Position numbers and translations under genes: made by a program
Part shown: positions 1 through 10,700 of the stretch, piece by piece
How positions within the stretch are numbered: the first letter of the stretch is position 1
Layout of the letters: every line of letters starts with the position of its first letter
NCBI GenBank assembly: GCA_027605045.1
Contig: JAQFWX010000093.1
Location: forward strand, 62,001-126,000
Length of the DNA: 64,000 nt
Source of the DNA: Phallus indusiatus
Lineage: Eukaryota; Basidiomycota; Agaricomycetes; Phallales; Phallaceae
Direction: 5' to 3'
Notes under the pieces: model-generated
What the model was told of the DNA's origin: nothing
Seen by the model: the letters and a program-made list of their open reading frames with translations, nothing else
Database searches by the model: none

Positions 1-1619
1 TCTCATATGCCTTTCTTAATGCAAGTTCTATCCATAAATTATGAGCTGGCCTTCGGCTACTAGTAAGACACCGGACTCGGGAATCAGGATGAATGTGTGC
101 TTGTAGTGTGTGCACTCTCTGTAAGGCAAGCCCAGATTAACATTTGTTTTCGCATAATAAAAGCATCTTACGCAACAAGTGTATTTATAATCTTTTTTAC
201 ATTCTCATACGGATGTGGCGTGCGCAGTGGGAAGTGACTTTTGCAATTGTGACATAACGTTGTACTATTGAAGCTTCTCTTGCTCTTACTCGCTTTTCAT
301 GATACGAATTAGGGTGTCGCTGGAGTCTTCGAAGAAAAATGATATCTCTGAACTTTGAAATTGATTTGAATACAATCCTCAAAACCGACAGGCTGGATGC
401 TCAGTAGAAATTGAAAGTGCAGGATCTCCGATTTTAGGGTTGTTCTTGTTGCGCAGCTCGCTCGGATCGAGGTATTATTCGCCTCTTCTCATCCTTAACA
501 CTATTAATGAAAGCTCGAAGGCAGGCTTACCCCAGAATTAATGATAACGGAATAGGAATAGGTACAGCATTTGTGGAGAACACTATATGGTTATACATAC
601 ATCGTCTATGGTCTGAGCGAGCCCTACTAGCAGATTAGCCCCAGAATACACTTCAATCCTCAATCCTAGCATCGAGGTATGTAGTTTTTTTTCTTAGAAG
701 ATCATAAGCATTACGTTAATTCATTCTCTCAGGCTTGAAAGAGATTGCTAACCAGACAAACCTCAATATCTCCTGCGAACACCGGAAATGCTCAGAAAAC
801 ACTAGCTTTTCTCTCCCAAAGTCTATTGCAGAACAGTTTCATAACGATCATAAAAGCAGGTATGTCTTCTTAATGTACCTTTGACCGACGTTTGTTTCAT
901 GAAAGTTATGATAGAACTCAGGTTTTTAGAAAAGGAAAGAAACACGGGCAAAGCCAAGAGATAGCGTTTGATTCGGGGTACCCGCAGTCGCAATACTCCT
1001 TAGTTGAGACAAGTTTCTCGGGCAGGCAACTCCAAGCAGCAGCACAGTCAGCATGGGATACTCTTATCTTGCACGACCTTGTACAACTGGGCCAGGATGT
1101 GTCTTCTCTGTTACTATAATAAGGACTGGACAACCTTTCCGTTTTCCTGAGTGCGATAACCCAGAGTTCTTGGATCTCTCTTTATCATTGCCTTTGTGGC
1201 TCATGTCAACGTTTGTATCGTATCGTTTGGCTGTTTCTGCTCAAACCAATGACCCTTCGGCTTTTATCTTGATCCCACTTTTCGTGTTTCCTCCGGGTGA
1301 TAATAACCCGGTCATTGGAAAGCGCAGATAAACATACTTCGGTTGTATCTGATCCTGTCACCGTTTGGGCTTCCTTTCACCCGACTTTGCTTGTTAAGCC
1401 GTGTCGTCCCCTCTCGGGATCCATAGGTATGTAGGTCCTAAGCATATGTTGCGGAATCCTCTTTTAGGTATTCAAAGTTGTATGAAATTATCTGTTTGTC
1501 CGTTTCTTGTTTAGGTGTATGTCGATTATACAATTCTCTTCGCTCTTGTCTCAATGCAAAACTAAATTATGGATGGAGTACGAGAGGTCATTGAACGCGT
1601 AGTAGACTACTAGTAGTGT
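1..1619. other. Gene-poor left flank
   Basis: I recognise no gene here. Short open frames exist (for example around 890-1330 on both strands), but none has a domain, a convincing splice structure or a match to a family I know. The stretch is AT-rich and lies directly outside the inverted-repeat element E1, so it may be older, decayed repeat sequence. Confidence 0.4.
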
Positions 1620-2086
1620 CACAATTGGCATTGATTATCATTAGGATGAAGATGTAAATATCGATAGTAGTCTAATTTATTACTGTTATGAGTACCCTGA
1701 TATGATTTAAACACGTGAAGACGCGTAATACAAATGCGAATAAATGTGATTAAGACGCGTCGTGATCTAGTGTGATGGTTCGTTTGAAGTGATGATAGGT
1801 TGGTTGAAAGACCGCCTTCAGTCGCAGGTACAAGTTACGATCACATCGTTTTCCTCATGGAAGCCGCCATTACGGGTCCATTGCGATCTTTGCCTGGAAA
1901 CTCTTGTGATTTCCATAAGGCTTCTTCTTCGTCGATACGATTGGTTTGCCAGGTGGACCAACGCGTCCTTACGCGATAGCCCTGGTTGATTTAAGGTGCT
2001 TGGCTCCGTTTTATGCGCATAGTGAAAGTCGAAGATCCCGAACTCTTCCAGCGCAGCCAAATTTGCCACGCAGGCACAGCGCAATT

Positions 2087-2413
2087 TTAACGCCTAGTTT
2101 GTTGCGTAGCTGAAAAGCCGCGTTGCGGCAATCGATTTTCCTCCTGGAATGAAAATCCCGTTAATGATTTTGGTTCTGGTCGACACAAAATGAATGTTTT
2201 TACGGTATTGCTTTTGCTAGGGGAAGACAGCTGATAGAAGCTGTGACGAATGCTTAGGCCACTCGCCATGGACCCTGAAGAGCTTGGGTAGTTTTTAGAG
2301 TCGGGAGCTGCGCGATGTGCAGATGGAAACGCCCTCGGTTGACGGGAAGAACCAGCGCTGTAATTCGCTGGAGTTGGGTTGTGGCTGGAGTAAGAACCCT
2401 GAACATCGGGCAT
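2087..2413 (-). CDS. Conserved small ORF in E1 (outer arm)
   Basis: This is a 108-codon open frame starting with ATG at 2413. Its protein begins MPDVQGS and carries SSRQPRAFPS and a distal NTVKTFIL motif. Equivalent ORFs with a start of the form M-S/P-G/D sit in the other E1 arm and in both arms of E2 and E3, and the frame stays open in all six. I do not recognise the family; the composition is Ser/Pro/His/Arg-rich with no signal peptide or membrane segment. It could be a real small protein, an exon of a spliced gene, or a frame kept open by chance through recent arm duplication. Function unknown. Confidence 0.35.
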   Translation of the reverse strand: MPDVQGSYSSHNPTPANYSAGSSRQPRAFPSAHRAAPDSKNYPSSSGSMASGLSIRHSFYQLSSPSKSNTVKTFILCRPEPKSLTGFSFQEENRLPQRGFSATQQTRR

Positions 2414-3273
2414 TGTACACACTGGGCGAAGGGTGAATGGGAGCGTTGGATAGATTAGGGTATATGGAATTTTCTTGACAAACAAGAGACTTCCTTGGTT
2501 TTAGAAAGGCCCGAGAGCAAGAATGTTGGTGAACCAGTAGAGTCAAACGTCAACAATACATAGGTAGGCGTGCAGGTGTTTTGCACGCGAGGAAGTGGTA
2601 AGAGAAATAGGTGTGCAAGATTCTTGTCCATCGTCGCAAGTTTGAGACAATTCCTAATGCCTGGGACGGTTTTGTGGTCCATGAGCATGAGCATCTTGTC
2701 CAGGACGGCGCGTTGCGAAAGACGCGTGACCGTCACGATGACAGTGACGTATGCTTATGCAATGCTCATGTGCCAAGAATAAACGCATCCGTGGAAGAAA
2801 TGTCAAATGCGAGAGACCCAAAAAGATACGATGAACGTTAGTGAATCACAATGAGCTTACCACTCACAAGAGCCGTATTCGTCGTATGCAAAACAGCCCT
2901 ATATCTGCCTCTGTATCGTTGACATTTGGCCCTAGTGGTTCACCGACATTCTTGCTCTCAGGCCTTTCTAAACAGACAAAGTCTCTTGTTTGTCAAGAAA
3001 ACCCCATATACCCCTATCCATCCAACTCTCCCACTCACCCTTCGATCACTGTGTATAATGTCAGGTGCTCAAGGTTCCCAATCCAATCATCACCCAACCC
3101 CAGCGCATTACAGCGCTAGTTCGTCGCGCCAACCAAGCGCATTTCCATCTGCACATCGCGCAGCTCCCGATTCTAAAAACTACCCAAGTTCAGGGTCCAT
3201 GGCGAGTGGCCTAAACATACGTCACAGCTTCTATCAGCTGCCTTCCCCTTGCAAAAGCAGAATCGTAAAAACA
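2191..3273. repeat. Long inverted repeat of E1
   Basis: The left arm is about 2191-2560 and the right arm about 2911-3273, in opposite orientation around a loop of about 350 bp. Matching stretches include 'AGACAGCTGATAGAAGCTGT' in the left arm (near 2226) and its reverse complement near 3222, and 'CAAGAATGTTGGTGAACC' near 2519 against its reverse complement near 2938. The arms have diverged by substitutions and small indels but stay alignable throughout. A transcript crossing both arms would fold into a long double-stranded hairpin. Confidence 0.75.
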
Positions 3274-3288
3274 TGCACTCGGAGATAA
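3058..3288 (+). CDS. Conserved small ORF in E1 (inner arm)
   Basis: This is a 76-codon frame with ATG at 3058, the mirror-image partner of the ORF at 2087-2413. It begins MSGAQGSQ and shares SSRQPSAFPSAHRAAP with that partner. It ends near RIVKT, earlier than its partner, because arm similarity stops near 3273. It runs opposite to the element's promoter modules, so if it is expressed at all it would need a promoter in the loop. No known domain. Confidence 0.3.
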   Translation: MSGAQGSQSNHHPTPAHYSASSSRQPSAFPSAHRAAPDSKNYPSSGSMASGLNIRHSFYQLPSPCKSRIVKTCTRR

Positions 3289-3589
3289 GCAGTAGAGAAT
3301 CACTAGGGCGGCAGTCAGTAGAAGAACAGAATGTTGCATGCCTCATCTGAGGCTGTTACCACCAGTATTAAGTGTTGTCCCTCCTGTCCGCAGAACCCGG
3401 AGTGTGAACGGCGGATACATTCAGCTGTACGAAGTCCCACTCCACGTAGTGCGTCAGGTTGTGTCACCGACACGTTGCATTACCTTCTGCAGTCATACTG
3501 TCGACAAATAACCTGTCAATATATTGCATGTAAACGAACATGCGTGCTCACTGTGTTGGGTTCATGAAAGCGTGAGGGTGTGAGAGCTG

Positions 3590-4110
3590 GGGAGTGAGTT
3601 GATGTCTGGTAAAAGCTGAAGCTCAGGGTTTATATAGGGAGAATGAGACTACTCGGGTCCATACGATGAGGTTGTGCCGCTGTACGCATATCTGTTGTCC
3701 GAATTCTGAATAATAGTCCTAAACCTCACAGACAAGACTATCTCCTCCAAGGAACAAGAAACAAGAGAATTTCTAGCTCCATGGACCTCCCCACAGCGTC
3801 CGGAAGCAGACAATCACCCTGTTAGATCGATGAAACGTGGGAGAAGGAGTGAAAGCCTCTTGGGAGTGAGTTGATGTCTGGTCAGAACGGAAGCCCACCG
3901 TTTATATAGGGTTGAAGAAGACTAATCGGGTCCATACGGCAATGGGACTGTACGCATATATTTTGTCCGAATAATCGTCCTATACCTCACAAACAAAGCC
4001 ATGTCTCTTTTCCAATGAACAAGAGACAAGGAAACTGTAGCTCCATGGACTTCTTCACAGTGTCCGGATGCAGACAACAAGGACGATCACACCGGCGATC
4101 GAACTTGTGG
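3590..4110 (-). promoter_or_regulatory. Tandem duplicated promoter modules of E1
   Basis: Two direct repeats of about 250 bp, read on the minus strand. Each has a 'TCCGGA..C' upstream box, a conserved block ending in GTATGGACC, a TATA box (TTTATATA on the plus strand at 3629-3636 and 3901-3908) and, about 25-30 bp downstream, CAGACATCAAC, a plausible transcription start region. E3 has the same doubled arrangement; E2 has one module. Confidence 0.6.
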
Positions 4111-4135
4111 TTTGTGGACAATAAGCGACAAAGCT

Positions 4136-4932
4136 GTTGGAATTATGTGGGCAATCTCACATGACTCGTTATATTTAGTTATACTCTTCCTTTAGGTCTG
4201 ATTAAGATCAGTACTGATATTAGATATCCCGCGTAGCAGTTTCCTTATGCACGGACCATATCAGATAGTATATAGTATTCAATCTGTAGTTACACTTCTC
4301 CTCATCAGGTTATACTATCGTACGCCTCCTATCTAGAGATCTCTGAGTCGCTACTACTACTACTCAGACATTAAGTCTTCATAGACTCGTCGAAGTATAA
4401 GCTGACTTCCAACAAAAGCTAGTAGAACCTTTACGAGGACGTCTCAGTTTCCGTTGACGGGGGAAAGCAATTAATTGTTTAATGGATTTATGACAAACAC
4501 GGCGTTCAAATACTCACCGCCACATACATTCCCACAGTTAGGGTCCCGGTGGTTGAAGACAACGGTATTGTTCAAAAAAACCCCAATTTCGTGGGAGACG
4601 TAGGGGAATAGGGACTCAAAGGACAAACTCCTCCAAAAGCATTCTGGTCCAGATTTCCTAATGTTATTATGGCCTAACTTGGCCGGCTTTGTATGGTCCC
4701 AGCTACTTTGGTGCCCTTGCCACTAGGGCGAATTTCAGTTGCATGCAGTCCCAAGTGTCAACATCGTCCAGAAACAAGTCTTGTGTACAATTTTAGATTT
4801 TAGATTTGACAAACAACATACTTTTTATTATTAGTAATCTGAGTGCGCCATGACAACATCTAGTAACGAATCCCAACACTCCGCATTCCAGTTTCACCGC
4901 TAATCTACATACATTCATAAACAAAACACTCT
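4136..4932. other. Intergenic, no gene seen
   Basis: There is no recognisable gene between E1 and the 3' end of the DUF7330 gene. It contains AT-rich runs and a 'CTACTACTACTACT' tract near 4350. The last part is probably the 3' untranslated region of the minus-strand gene. Confidence 0.4.
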
Positions 4933-5817
4933 TCAAAACACCTTTGAAAAAAAACGGCCGAAAAAACCTCTGCTCGTGCCATTCAATGATGGCTCATCAC
5001 TAGCAAACTGTATAGTCGCATTGCCATTTTGAGCCTCAATGTACAAATGATCCATATGCCAGGTCTCTTCGTCTTGATATCCATTCGCTGTGAAATCGCC
5101 AATAAAGTAACGTCTTTCGTTATCTACTTCGGATAAAATCGTAACATGTTGTTGTACGTCAGGACTGAACTGAACTTGGCCACTTAGCATCCTAGCGTGA
5201 ATACTCCCGATGAATGTTGAAGGAATACAGATGGTGGCTGAACCGTTTTGCGTCGTAACGTGAAGGCGGAATCGGTTTTCCCCTCGATCAATCTGGAGAA
5301 CGCGATATTAAAAGAAAACAGAAGCGTGTTTAAAACATTTACATACCACTGTAGCGTCAACATGGCCATTTTGTGTTTGCATCTCTAGTCTAGCAGGACC
5401 TTTGGAATCGACGCCTCGGACAATTTCAACGATAGTTTTAATCGACCCATTTTGAGTAACAAGTTGAAGATTTAGATTTGTCGCGGCACCAGGAGGAGCA
5501 GGTAACGTAGGATTAATCGAGTACACTCCATCGATGGACGAATTAAGGTGTCTGATACTCAAATAATTCGTTGGACGAGCGAGTGGCGTGAAAGCAGATT
5601 CAGTGGTTGAGTGGGCGGGAGGGACGGATTCTGATGTAGATGATCCGCTATGTTCCGAGAAAGATAACGGTGACTGATTCGAGGTACTTGGACTCGCAGT
5701 AGCCTCGGAATAGTCGGGTGGTAAATCTTCGAAGTCCGGGGTATTACTATGATCATGACCGGAGGGTGTCACCGTACCAGTAGCGGCGTTGGATTTATCA
5801 TCTGGCAGTGTAATCAT
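4933..5817 (-). CDS. DUF7330-like protein
   Basis: Two exons, 5817-5347 and 5292-4933, with a 54-bp GT-AG intron (5346-5293). The spliced protein is about 276 aa. The first ~100 residues are Ser/Thr/Pro-rich and acidic with a DLPPDY motif (a PPxY-like ligand for WW/NEDD4 ubiquitin-ligase domains). The rest is a beta-rich region with three recurring xxxQNG turns (VTQNGS, MQTQNGH, TTQNGS, plus EAQNGN), as I recall for basidiomycete DUF7330 proteins. No signal peptide or membrane helix. I start at ATG 5817 because the in-frame extension to 5898 is Cys/His-rich and unlike the family; the upstream start cannot be excluded. Molecular role unknown. Confidence 0.75.
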
Positions 5818-6534
5818 TGATGTAAAGCAGTGCCAGTGATGGTCAGGATGATAAAATACTGCGAGAGCTCTGAAGGAAGAGGAGTCGAGGCAGGTCAAGA
5901 CGTTGTCTTTAATTCATAATAATCACGTGAACAATGATTAAGAGTTTTGCCAGTTGACTCAGTTCGACGCCCAGCCTGACAGCGAAGTCAACGATTATGA
6001 TTGCCGAATTGCCATGCATACACAATTTGGGCGATGCACATGTCATTGTGTGCTGACGCTTGAAGAATAATCAAAAGAATGTCACGTTCTGGAGATAATA
6101 GCATGAGAAAGATAGCCATGAAAGATTGGTTGTGTTTGCCTTTAAACCATCCTACCGATATACAAATCTCGGAACCAAACATCGGATGTTGAAGAAGCTG
6201 GGAACGACCAGAATATATATATTCGGTGAGAGTTACGATCGCGGTTCAAATTTTCACAGGAGAAAAGCTCCAAGAGCTTTTAAATAGGCAATGCCACACT
6301 CTTTAGAATCGCTCCAAGTGGCAGTAAGCACCATCGTCTGCTAGTTGTTACGGGCTCGTCCATGTAGTCGTTTAAGATATCGAATATCGAACTTTCAGCG
6401 CTGTTGGATGCAGAACAAGAAAAAAAAAAGCATTACATAACGATGACATAGATGTCGGAGTTTCGGCTTACGGTAAAGCGGCTTGCGGCTTGAACTCGGA
6501 CTTGTTTTGTCTGGACTCTGCAATGCCAAATGCC
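5818..6534. other. Intergenic, promoter side of DUF7330 gene
   Basis: I see no gene. It holds the 5' flank of the minus-strand gene at 4933-5817, with TATA-like 'ATATATATAT' near 6213. The LINE insertion begins immediately to the right. Confidence 0.4.
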
Positions 6535-6550
6535 AAAATCAATGATGCTT
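6535..6550. repeat. Target-site duplication, left copy
   Basis: The 16-bp sequence AAAATCAATGATGCTT is repeated exactly at 7911-7926. Here it is followed at once by a run of about 19 T (poly-A of the inserted element on the minus strand). This is the signature of target-primed reverse transcription. Confidence 0.9.
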
Positions 6551-7910
6551 TTTTTTTTTTTTTTTTTGGTGGAGCTTTGGACTGACAGGTTCGGCGAAAT
6601 CAGCCATGCCCTGTCGGTCTAACTAGGTGCGAGGCCGAGGGCCTCACGTTATAGAAAATCATAGGCATAGTACATATATAGGGTCATAGATAGGTAACGT
6701 GGGATATTCTCACCGAGAAGAAATGCTTTATGCACACCTTTGAAAGGTAGTGTGGGACTCATCTGGCGGGATGTCGCCTGTTTATGCTACCCACTAAAAC
6801 TCCTCTGACGTCTTTGCTAGACAGTTCACGTATGTTTTCGTTACCTAAGATTGGGGACCATGTCTTCTTAACTAGTGATATTTTAAGGGCTTTGCTTTTG
6901 TATTTCTTTTTGTTTGTGAGAATGGCATCGTGTGTGATGCGTCTTTTTATTGTGTCTATCCATTTATTTTGGAGCATGGGTAGAGTTGGTTTTTTATTTG
7001 GATCCCCTTCATTTCCTATCGTCCACTCGCACCATGTTTTCCATATTGCGTAAGCTGTTTCCGTTATCAGTATCATGTAGAGTCGTTTTTTCGCTGGGTT
7101 AGGTTTTCCGTTTGGTAGCGTATATTTTAGTAGGTTGCAGCCTAGGATCATATCTAGGGTGATTTCGTGCCATTCAAAGCCAGCCTTCTCCCATAAATTT
7201 TTCGGTAGCTTCCACAGTTCTTCTGCATGGAGTGCAGTGCACTTTGTCAGAATATGTTCCATATCTTGTATTTCTTCGCATTCTGGGCACCAGGCACGGT
7301 TACTGTATTCAGGTATGTTCAACCAGAATTTCCCTACACGGTATGCGCCGTGCGTGTTTTTCCATAAGAAATTGCTTATTTGTCCCAAATAAAGAGCGCT
7401 CTTGCGAGGCTCACCAAAAAGTCCTGGGGAAACAACATGAGCCGACAGTTCATTTCAGAACTGACGACCGGCAGGGGATTTTGTCCTCTCAGACCATGGA
7501 AGGGAACTACCCTTACATGCCACGGCCCACTCTGCAAAACAGAGCTTCCCGTTCCCCTACTGGTGCTTCGTTTGACAACCGGAGTTGCCGTACGGATCCG
7601 CTACCAATAAGAGTCCACTGCCTTGCCACACCCACTAATCTTAGTGGTAAATATTGAGCGTATCCGGGGCAGTATTGTAATTTAATGTATATGGCTCTCT
7701 GGCCTTTAATATATGGAGACTTACCACCGGACAGCTTTTCGAGACTTTTCTCTGATGTGACTAACCACCGTCCTGTGCCAGATGACCTGACGGTCAAACT
7801 AGAGGAGGCTGAGGGTGTCCTGCGATCATGTTGACCTCGGATGGTTTTTAAAAACGATTTCCCTCTATTATTTTCGCCTATGCTGCCTGTTATTAGGAGC
7901 GCCCTTTTAC
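6551..7910 (-). mobile_element. 5'-truncated non-LTR retrotransposon (Tad1-like LINE)
   Basis: A 1.36-kb insertion bounded by an exact 16-bp duplication (6535-6550 and 7911-7926). It carries a poly(A) tail on the minus strand (poly-T at 6551-6569) and the C-terminal part of a LINE polyprotein (6759-7439). No endonuclease or reverse transcriptase core remains, so it is a dead copy truncated at its 5' end. The segment 7440-7910 holds no clear continuation of the LINE frame; it could be frameshifted LINE sequence, an older insertion, or a template switch during integration. It is cleanly bounded, so the empty site can be inferred from the duplication. Confidence 0.9.
6759..7439 (-). pseudogene. 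LINE ORF2 C-terminal fragment (after RNase H, zf-RVT type)
   Basis: The open frame runs in from a stop near 7430 and ends at 6759. It has the pattern FLWK..H.A..VG..W followed by a zinc-knuckle CPECEEIQDMEHILTKC (CxxC..H...C), ITETAYAIWK, TIKRRITHDAILTNKKKYK and a final GVLVG. I recognise this ordering from the region downstream of RNase H in agaricomycete Tad1-clade LINEs. There is no start codon belonging to an intact protein, and upstream reverse-transcriptase motifs are absent. The remnant is not expected to be functional. Confidence 0.85.
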
Positions 7911-7926
7911 AAAATCAATGATGCTT
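7911..7926. repeat. Target-site duplication, right copy
   Basis: Exact copy of 6535-6550 (AAAATCAATGATGCTT) at the 5' end of the inserted LINE fragment. Confidence 0.9.
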
Positions 7927-8127
7927 ATTTTGTATGAGTTCTTCATAAGGAAGTGCTTTATTTTTACATTACATTGACAATAAATTGGCAATTTCGAAAT
8001 CGATAGAACAGTGACTTTCAAGCCCTGTAATAATCTCTAAACTTCTCACGAGCACGACACTAATTGAATCTGATTCGACTCTCGAGGTTGACTCAGATGC
8101 CCGTAGAAGCTGGCAGAATTACCTTCA

Positions 8128-9738
8128 TTATACATCGACGGGGACAACCATAACTTCCTGCCGGCGTAAAGCACTAATGATATCGGAATTTCGTTCCTCG
8201 TTGTAGAGCTCTGCGCTTAACTTAAAGACCTTTGTCTCAGTTTTCAGAACCACTTCCGCAACGTCATCCAGTGGTTTAAAGCTATAACCCCCGAGAAGAA
8301 GCGTGTTGAGTTTTAATTTCTTCTGTGATATGGAAGTTGATGATGTTATGGCGCAAGTCCAGTGTGGCCATTGTAACTCGAGGGATTTTCTCCCCAGTGT
8401 CCCATTTTTCCAGTACACGTCAACCTCAGGCCTAACCAGTTCCAAACTATCAAGGCAAGGAAATGCGTTGGCCACGTCAACGTTTCTGAAAACGTATTCC
8501 CAGGCAATGTAATGCAATGTTAACCATGTTATTTGAGGCATAGCACGTATCAGTTCAAAGATTGGGACGTTATCACAGTATCGAAATGGGCCGTCAAGTC
8601 TTAGTGGATAATCCTGGGCAACGGGTATATATTCGGGTCCAGCGAGAACGTTCAAGAATTCCCAATGTGGATTAACAATTATCGATAAATAGCGATAGGT
8701 TGCACACTGGGAGAATATCTCGGGCGGGACGGAATCCAGAACGCCGAAAGGTAGGTATAATAGCTCTGAACCCCATTCGTCGCTGTCGGAGTCTTGTTCG
8801 TTCTGGTTTGACTTCTGATTGCCACATTCAAGGTCACGGTAACGCAAGTTGAATCGAGACAGTGATTTGGAAATTCGAATGCGAGCTAAAAGGTTATGAA
8901 CATATTTATAGCTCGGTACACTGGTACCACTCGCTTCCAATACAAGTTCTTCAAGCTTGGGTAAATATGGTCCGTCCAACGTCGAAGGGGCTTCAAATTC
9001 CACATCTACGTGGCTCTCACGAGTCGCAATATTGAGTACGAAGCTTAACAGTGAAGGACAGCTAGACAGAAAATCCAGTAGCTGGGAGAGAGTGGGCGAG
9101 TTGGCCGTATACAAAAGAGAGCACTGTGTTAAATTGCTGTTGCTCGGAAGTTTGTGCCATGGTAAGGTCACTTCACGGAGGGTCAACTCTCGGAGATAGG
9201 AGACATCCATGTTCAGTATGAACGGTTGTATGTCAACCACATGGGCGAGGAACTCGATATCTAAACGATGCAGGCGAAGTGGCTGTGATTGAAATTTCCG
9301 GAAGTCATCCATTATAGTGGGGGATTTGGAATCAGAGGGGTGCAAAATCAGAGAACGTAAACGGCGTAAAATGAGATCTGCGCGAGACTTGAGAAACTCC
9401 GATAGGTCACGATGCGGTCTCCTTATCGAAAATCTCAAAGGAGCGTTCTTAGACCGGCTGATGAATAAATCGAGAATTGCCTTTGAAGCATCATAGTTTA
9501 AATCTCCCCATAAAGATGGCCATTCTAATGCAAATTCCTTCCAATGACAAGAAACATGTGAGATTGTTAAAACGGTTTTCCAAGGACAGGGTGACTCGTA
9601 TATTGCGAATGCGAAGATATTGTAAAGAACATCTCGAGCTATATTGTTTATCGCGAGTTTGGAATTGTGGATGTTGTTAAGTTTCCGTGTGATGTTAGAG
9701 AGCCTTTGTCGTGCTTCAAGTACAGCGCTCCAAGTCAA
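8128..9738 (-). CDS. F-box-like / LRR-like protein
   Basis: A long uninterrupted frame of about 536 codons. The N-terminus has a coiled segment (SNITRKLNNIHNSKLAI) followed by an F-box-like helix set, NNIARDVLYNIFAFAI ... PWKTVLTISHVSCHWKEFAL. After that come irregular leucine-rich blocks (LRRLRSLILHP, LHRLDIEFLA, LRELTLREVTLPW, LEELVLEAS), as in the large agaricomycete F-box families. These act as substrate receptors of SCF ubiquitin ligases; the substrate is unknown. The limits are uncertain at the 5' side: the frame has no ATG before the F-box and stays open above 9738, so the true start is probably in an upstream exon (an acceptor-like CTACAG lies near 9760), or the gene has lost its start. 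Confidence 0.7.
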   Translation of the reverse strand: MTWSAVLEARQRLSNITRKLNNIHNSKLAINNIARDVLYNIFAFAIYESPCPWKTVLTISHVSCHWKEFALEWPSLWGDLNYDASKAILDLFISRSKNAPLRFSIRRPHRDLSEFLKSRADLILRRLRSLILHPSDSKSPTIMDDFRKFQSQPLRLHRLDIEFLAHVVDIQPFILNMDVSYLRELTLREVTLPWHKLPSNSNLTQCSLLYTANSPTLSQLLDFLSSCPSLLSFVLNIATRESHVDVEFEAPSTLDGPYLPKLEELVLEASGTSVPSYKYVHNLLARIRISKSLSRFNLRYRDLECGNQKSNQNEQDSDSDEWGSELLYLPFGVLDSVPPEIFSQCATYRYLSIIVNPHWEFLNVLAGPEYIPVAQDYPLRLDGPFRYCDNVPIFELIRAMPQITWLTLHYIAWEYVFRNVDVANAFPCLDSLELVRPEVDVYWKNGTLGRKSLELQWPHWTCAITSSTSISQKKLKLNTLLLGGYSFKPLDDVAEVVLKTETKVFKLSAELYNEERNSDIISALRRQEVMVVPVDV

Positions 9739-10397
9739 TTGGTCTGGCTCGCAGATTGTTCTGTAGTACGCTTTCGTGTCAGTAATGTATGTTTTCTTAT
9801 ACGATATGCTATTTACTGTATTTCATTTTCGAGATCGATGCACCGTGATAGTAATTTATCGTTGCGTTGGTCCATACAAGGATTAATGACGCAAGCAGAT
9901 CGGTAGCAAGAGCCTGAGGAAAGCTGACTTGAGGCGTCGCTGAGTTTAAATTATATATGACACAGTAAAAACCTTCGAAGCAGGTATCTTGTGTGGAAAT
10001 GCTTTCAAATAAAAATGTCGTTGATCGTCATCCAAAGGGATATTGTATAAATAAATATAGTCAAAAGCGCGAATCAGTGCCAGCGGAAAAAGGAGGTAAC
10101 ACAAAAAATTAAAGATATAACATTAATTTGGCATAAATTGCCAAACAGTTGTATTAAAGGACAGTGCCAGATACATACTGGAACAGATTAAAAATGTGGC
10201 GAAGATGTTTTCAGATGATGGGAACGAGAAAGGACTCACAGTGTGCTCTCACTGGGACTGACCGACAAGTTGAAAGCGGCATAGATTTGGTCCTCGGACG
10301 AGAGCTCTGCTCAAATTGACGATGAGTATCATGACGGACTAAAAAATGAAAGCGTTAAAACAAACATAGAATAATGATAATCATGGCTTGGACGACT
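9739..10397. other. Intergenic between F-box gene and E2
   Basis: No gene is recognised. The left part may hold a first exon of the F-box gene. The rest is AT-rich with no motif I can name. Confidence 0.35.
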
Positions 10398-10639
10398 CTT
10401 TGTTTATTGTCCGTACTCTAACACTTAGCACTCAGGCTGCGATAGGCGATCGGCTTTGTCTTGTTTTCTTGTATGTACTAATTTGGAAGAAGTCCATGGT
10501 TCAAGGAAATCCCTTGTTTATCATTCATTGTCCACTGAGGTATATTGAGGTAAAGGTCCGGTGACTATGCCTTGTTGACCAAGAAGAGGACTGGTGAGTC
10601 GGACAATATAGTATGCGCAGAGCTACTTCGTGGACTTGT

Positions 10640-10700
10640 TTGTTCCCCTCACCATATATAAACCGGGAGGATTGGCTCTTGTCAGACATCAATTTTCTCC
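10640..10700 (+). promoter_or_regulatory. E2 promoter: TATA and start region
   Basis: TATATAAA at 10655-10662, then CAGACATCAA at about 10682 and a pyrimidine-rich leader, matching the modules of E1 and E3. The upstream blocks (GTCCGG, GGTTT.) are more diverged than in those copies, and the module is single. Confidence 0.55.

Larger units (their letters stand above)
1620..4135 (-). mobile_element. Inverted-repeat element copy E1
   Basis: First of three related 2.1-2.7 kb elements in this window (others at 10400-12520 and 50420-53110); it lies in reverse orientation. Read on the minus strand it has two tandem promoter modules (3590-4110), a leader, an inner arm (3273-2911), a loop (about 2910-2561), an inverted arm (2560-2191) and a tail rich in ACGCGT motifs (about 1820-1690). 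Every segment aligns by eye with E3, including the loop beginning near 2770 and the tail 'TTGTATTACGCG'. I see no transposase, reverse transcriptase or other known mobility protein, so 'mobile' rests on copy number only. Boundaries are where similarity to E3 fades and are good to about 30 bp. No clear target-site duplication was seen. Confidence 0.6.

Noticed and set aside
892..1331. Overlapping short frames on both strands near the left edge
   Set aside because: Neither shows a family motif or splice structure; both strands are open over the same span, as expected by chance.
3300..3560. Possible DNA transposon ends or LTRs flanking the E1 body
   Set aside because: The repeats at the right side are tandem promoter modules in direct orientation and have no matching copy at the other end of the element.
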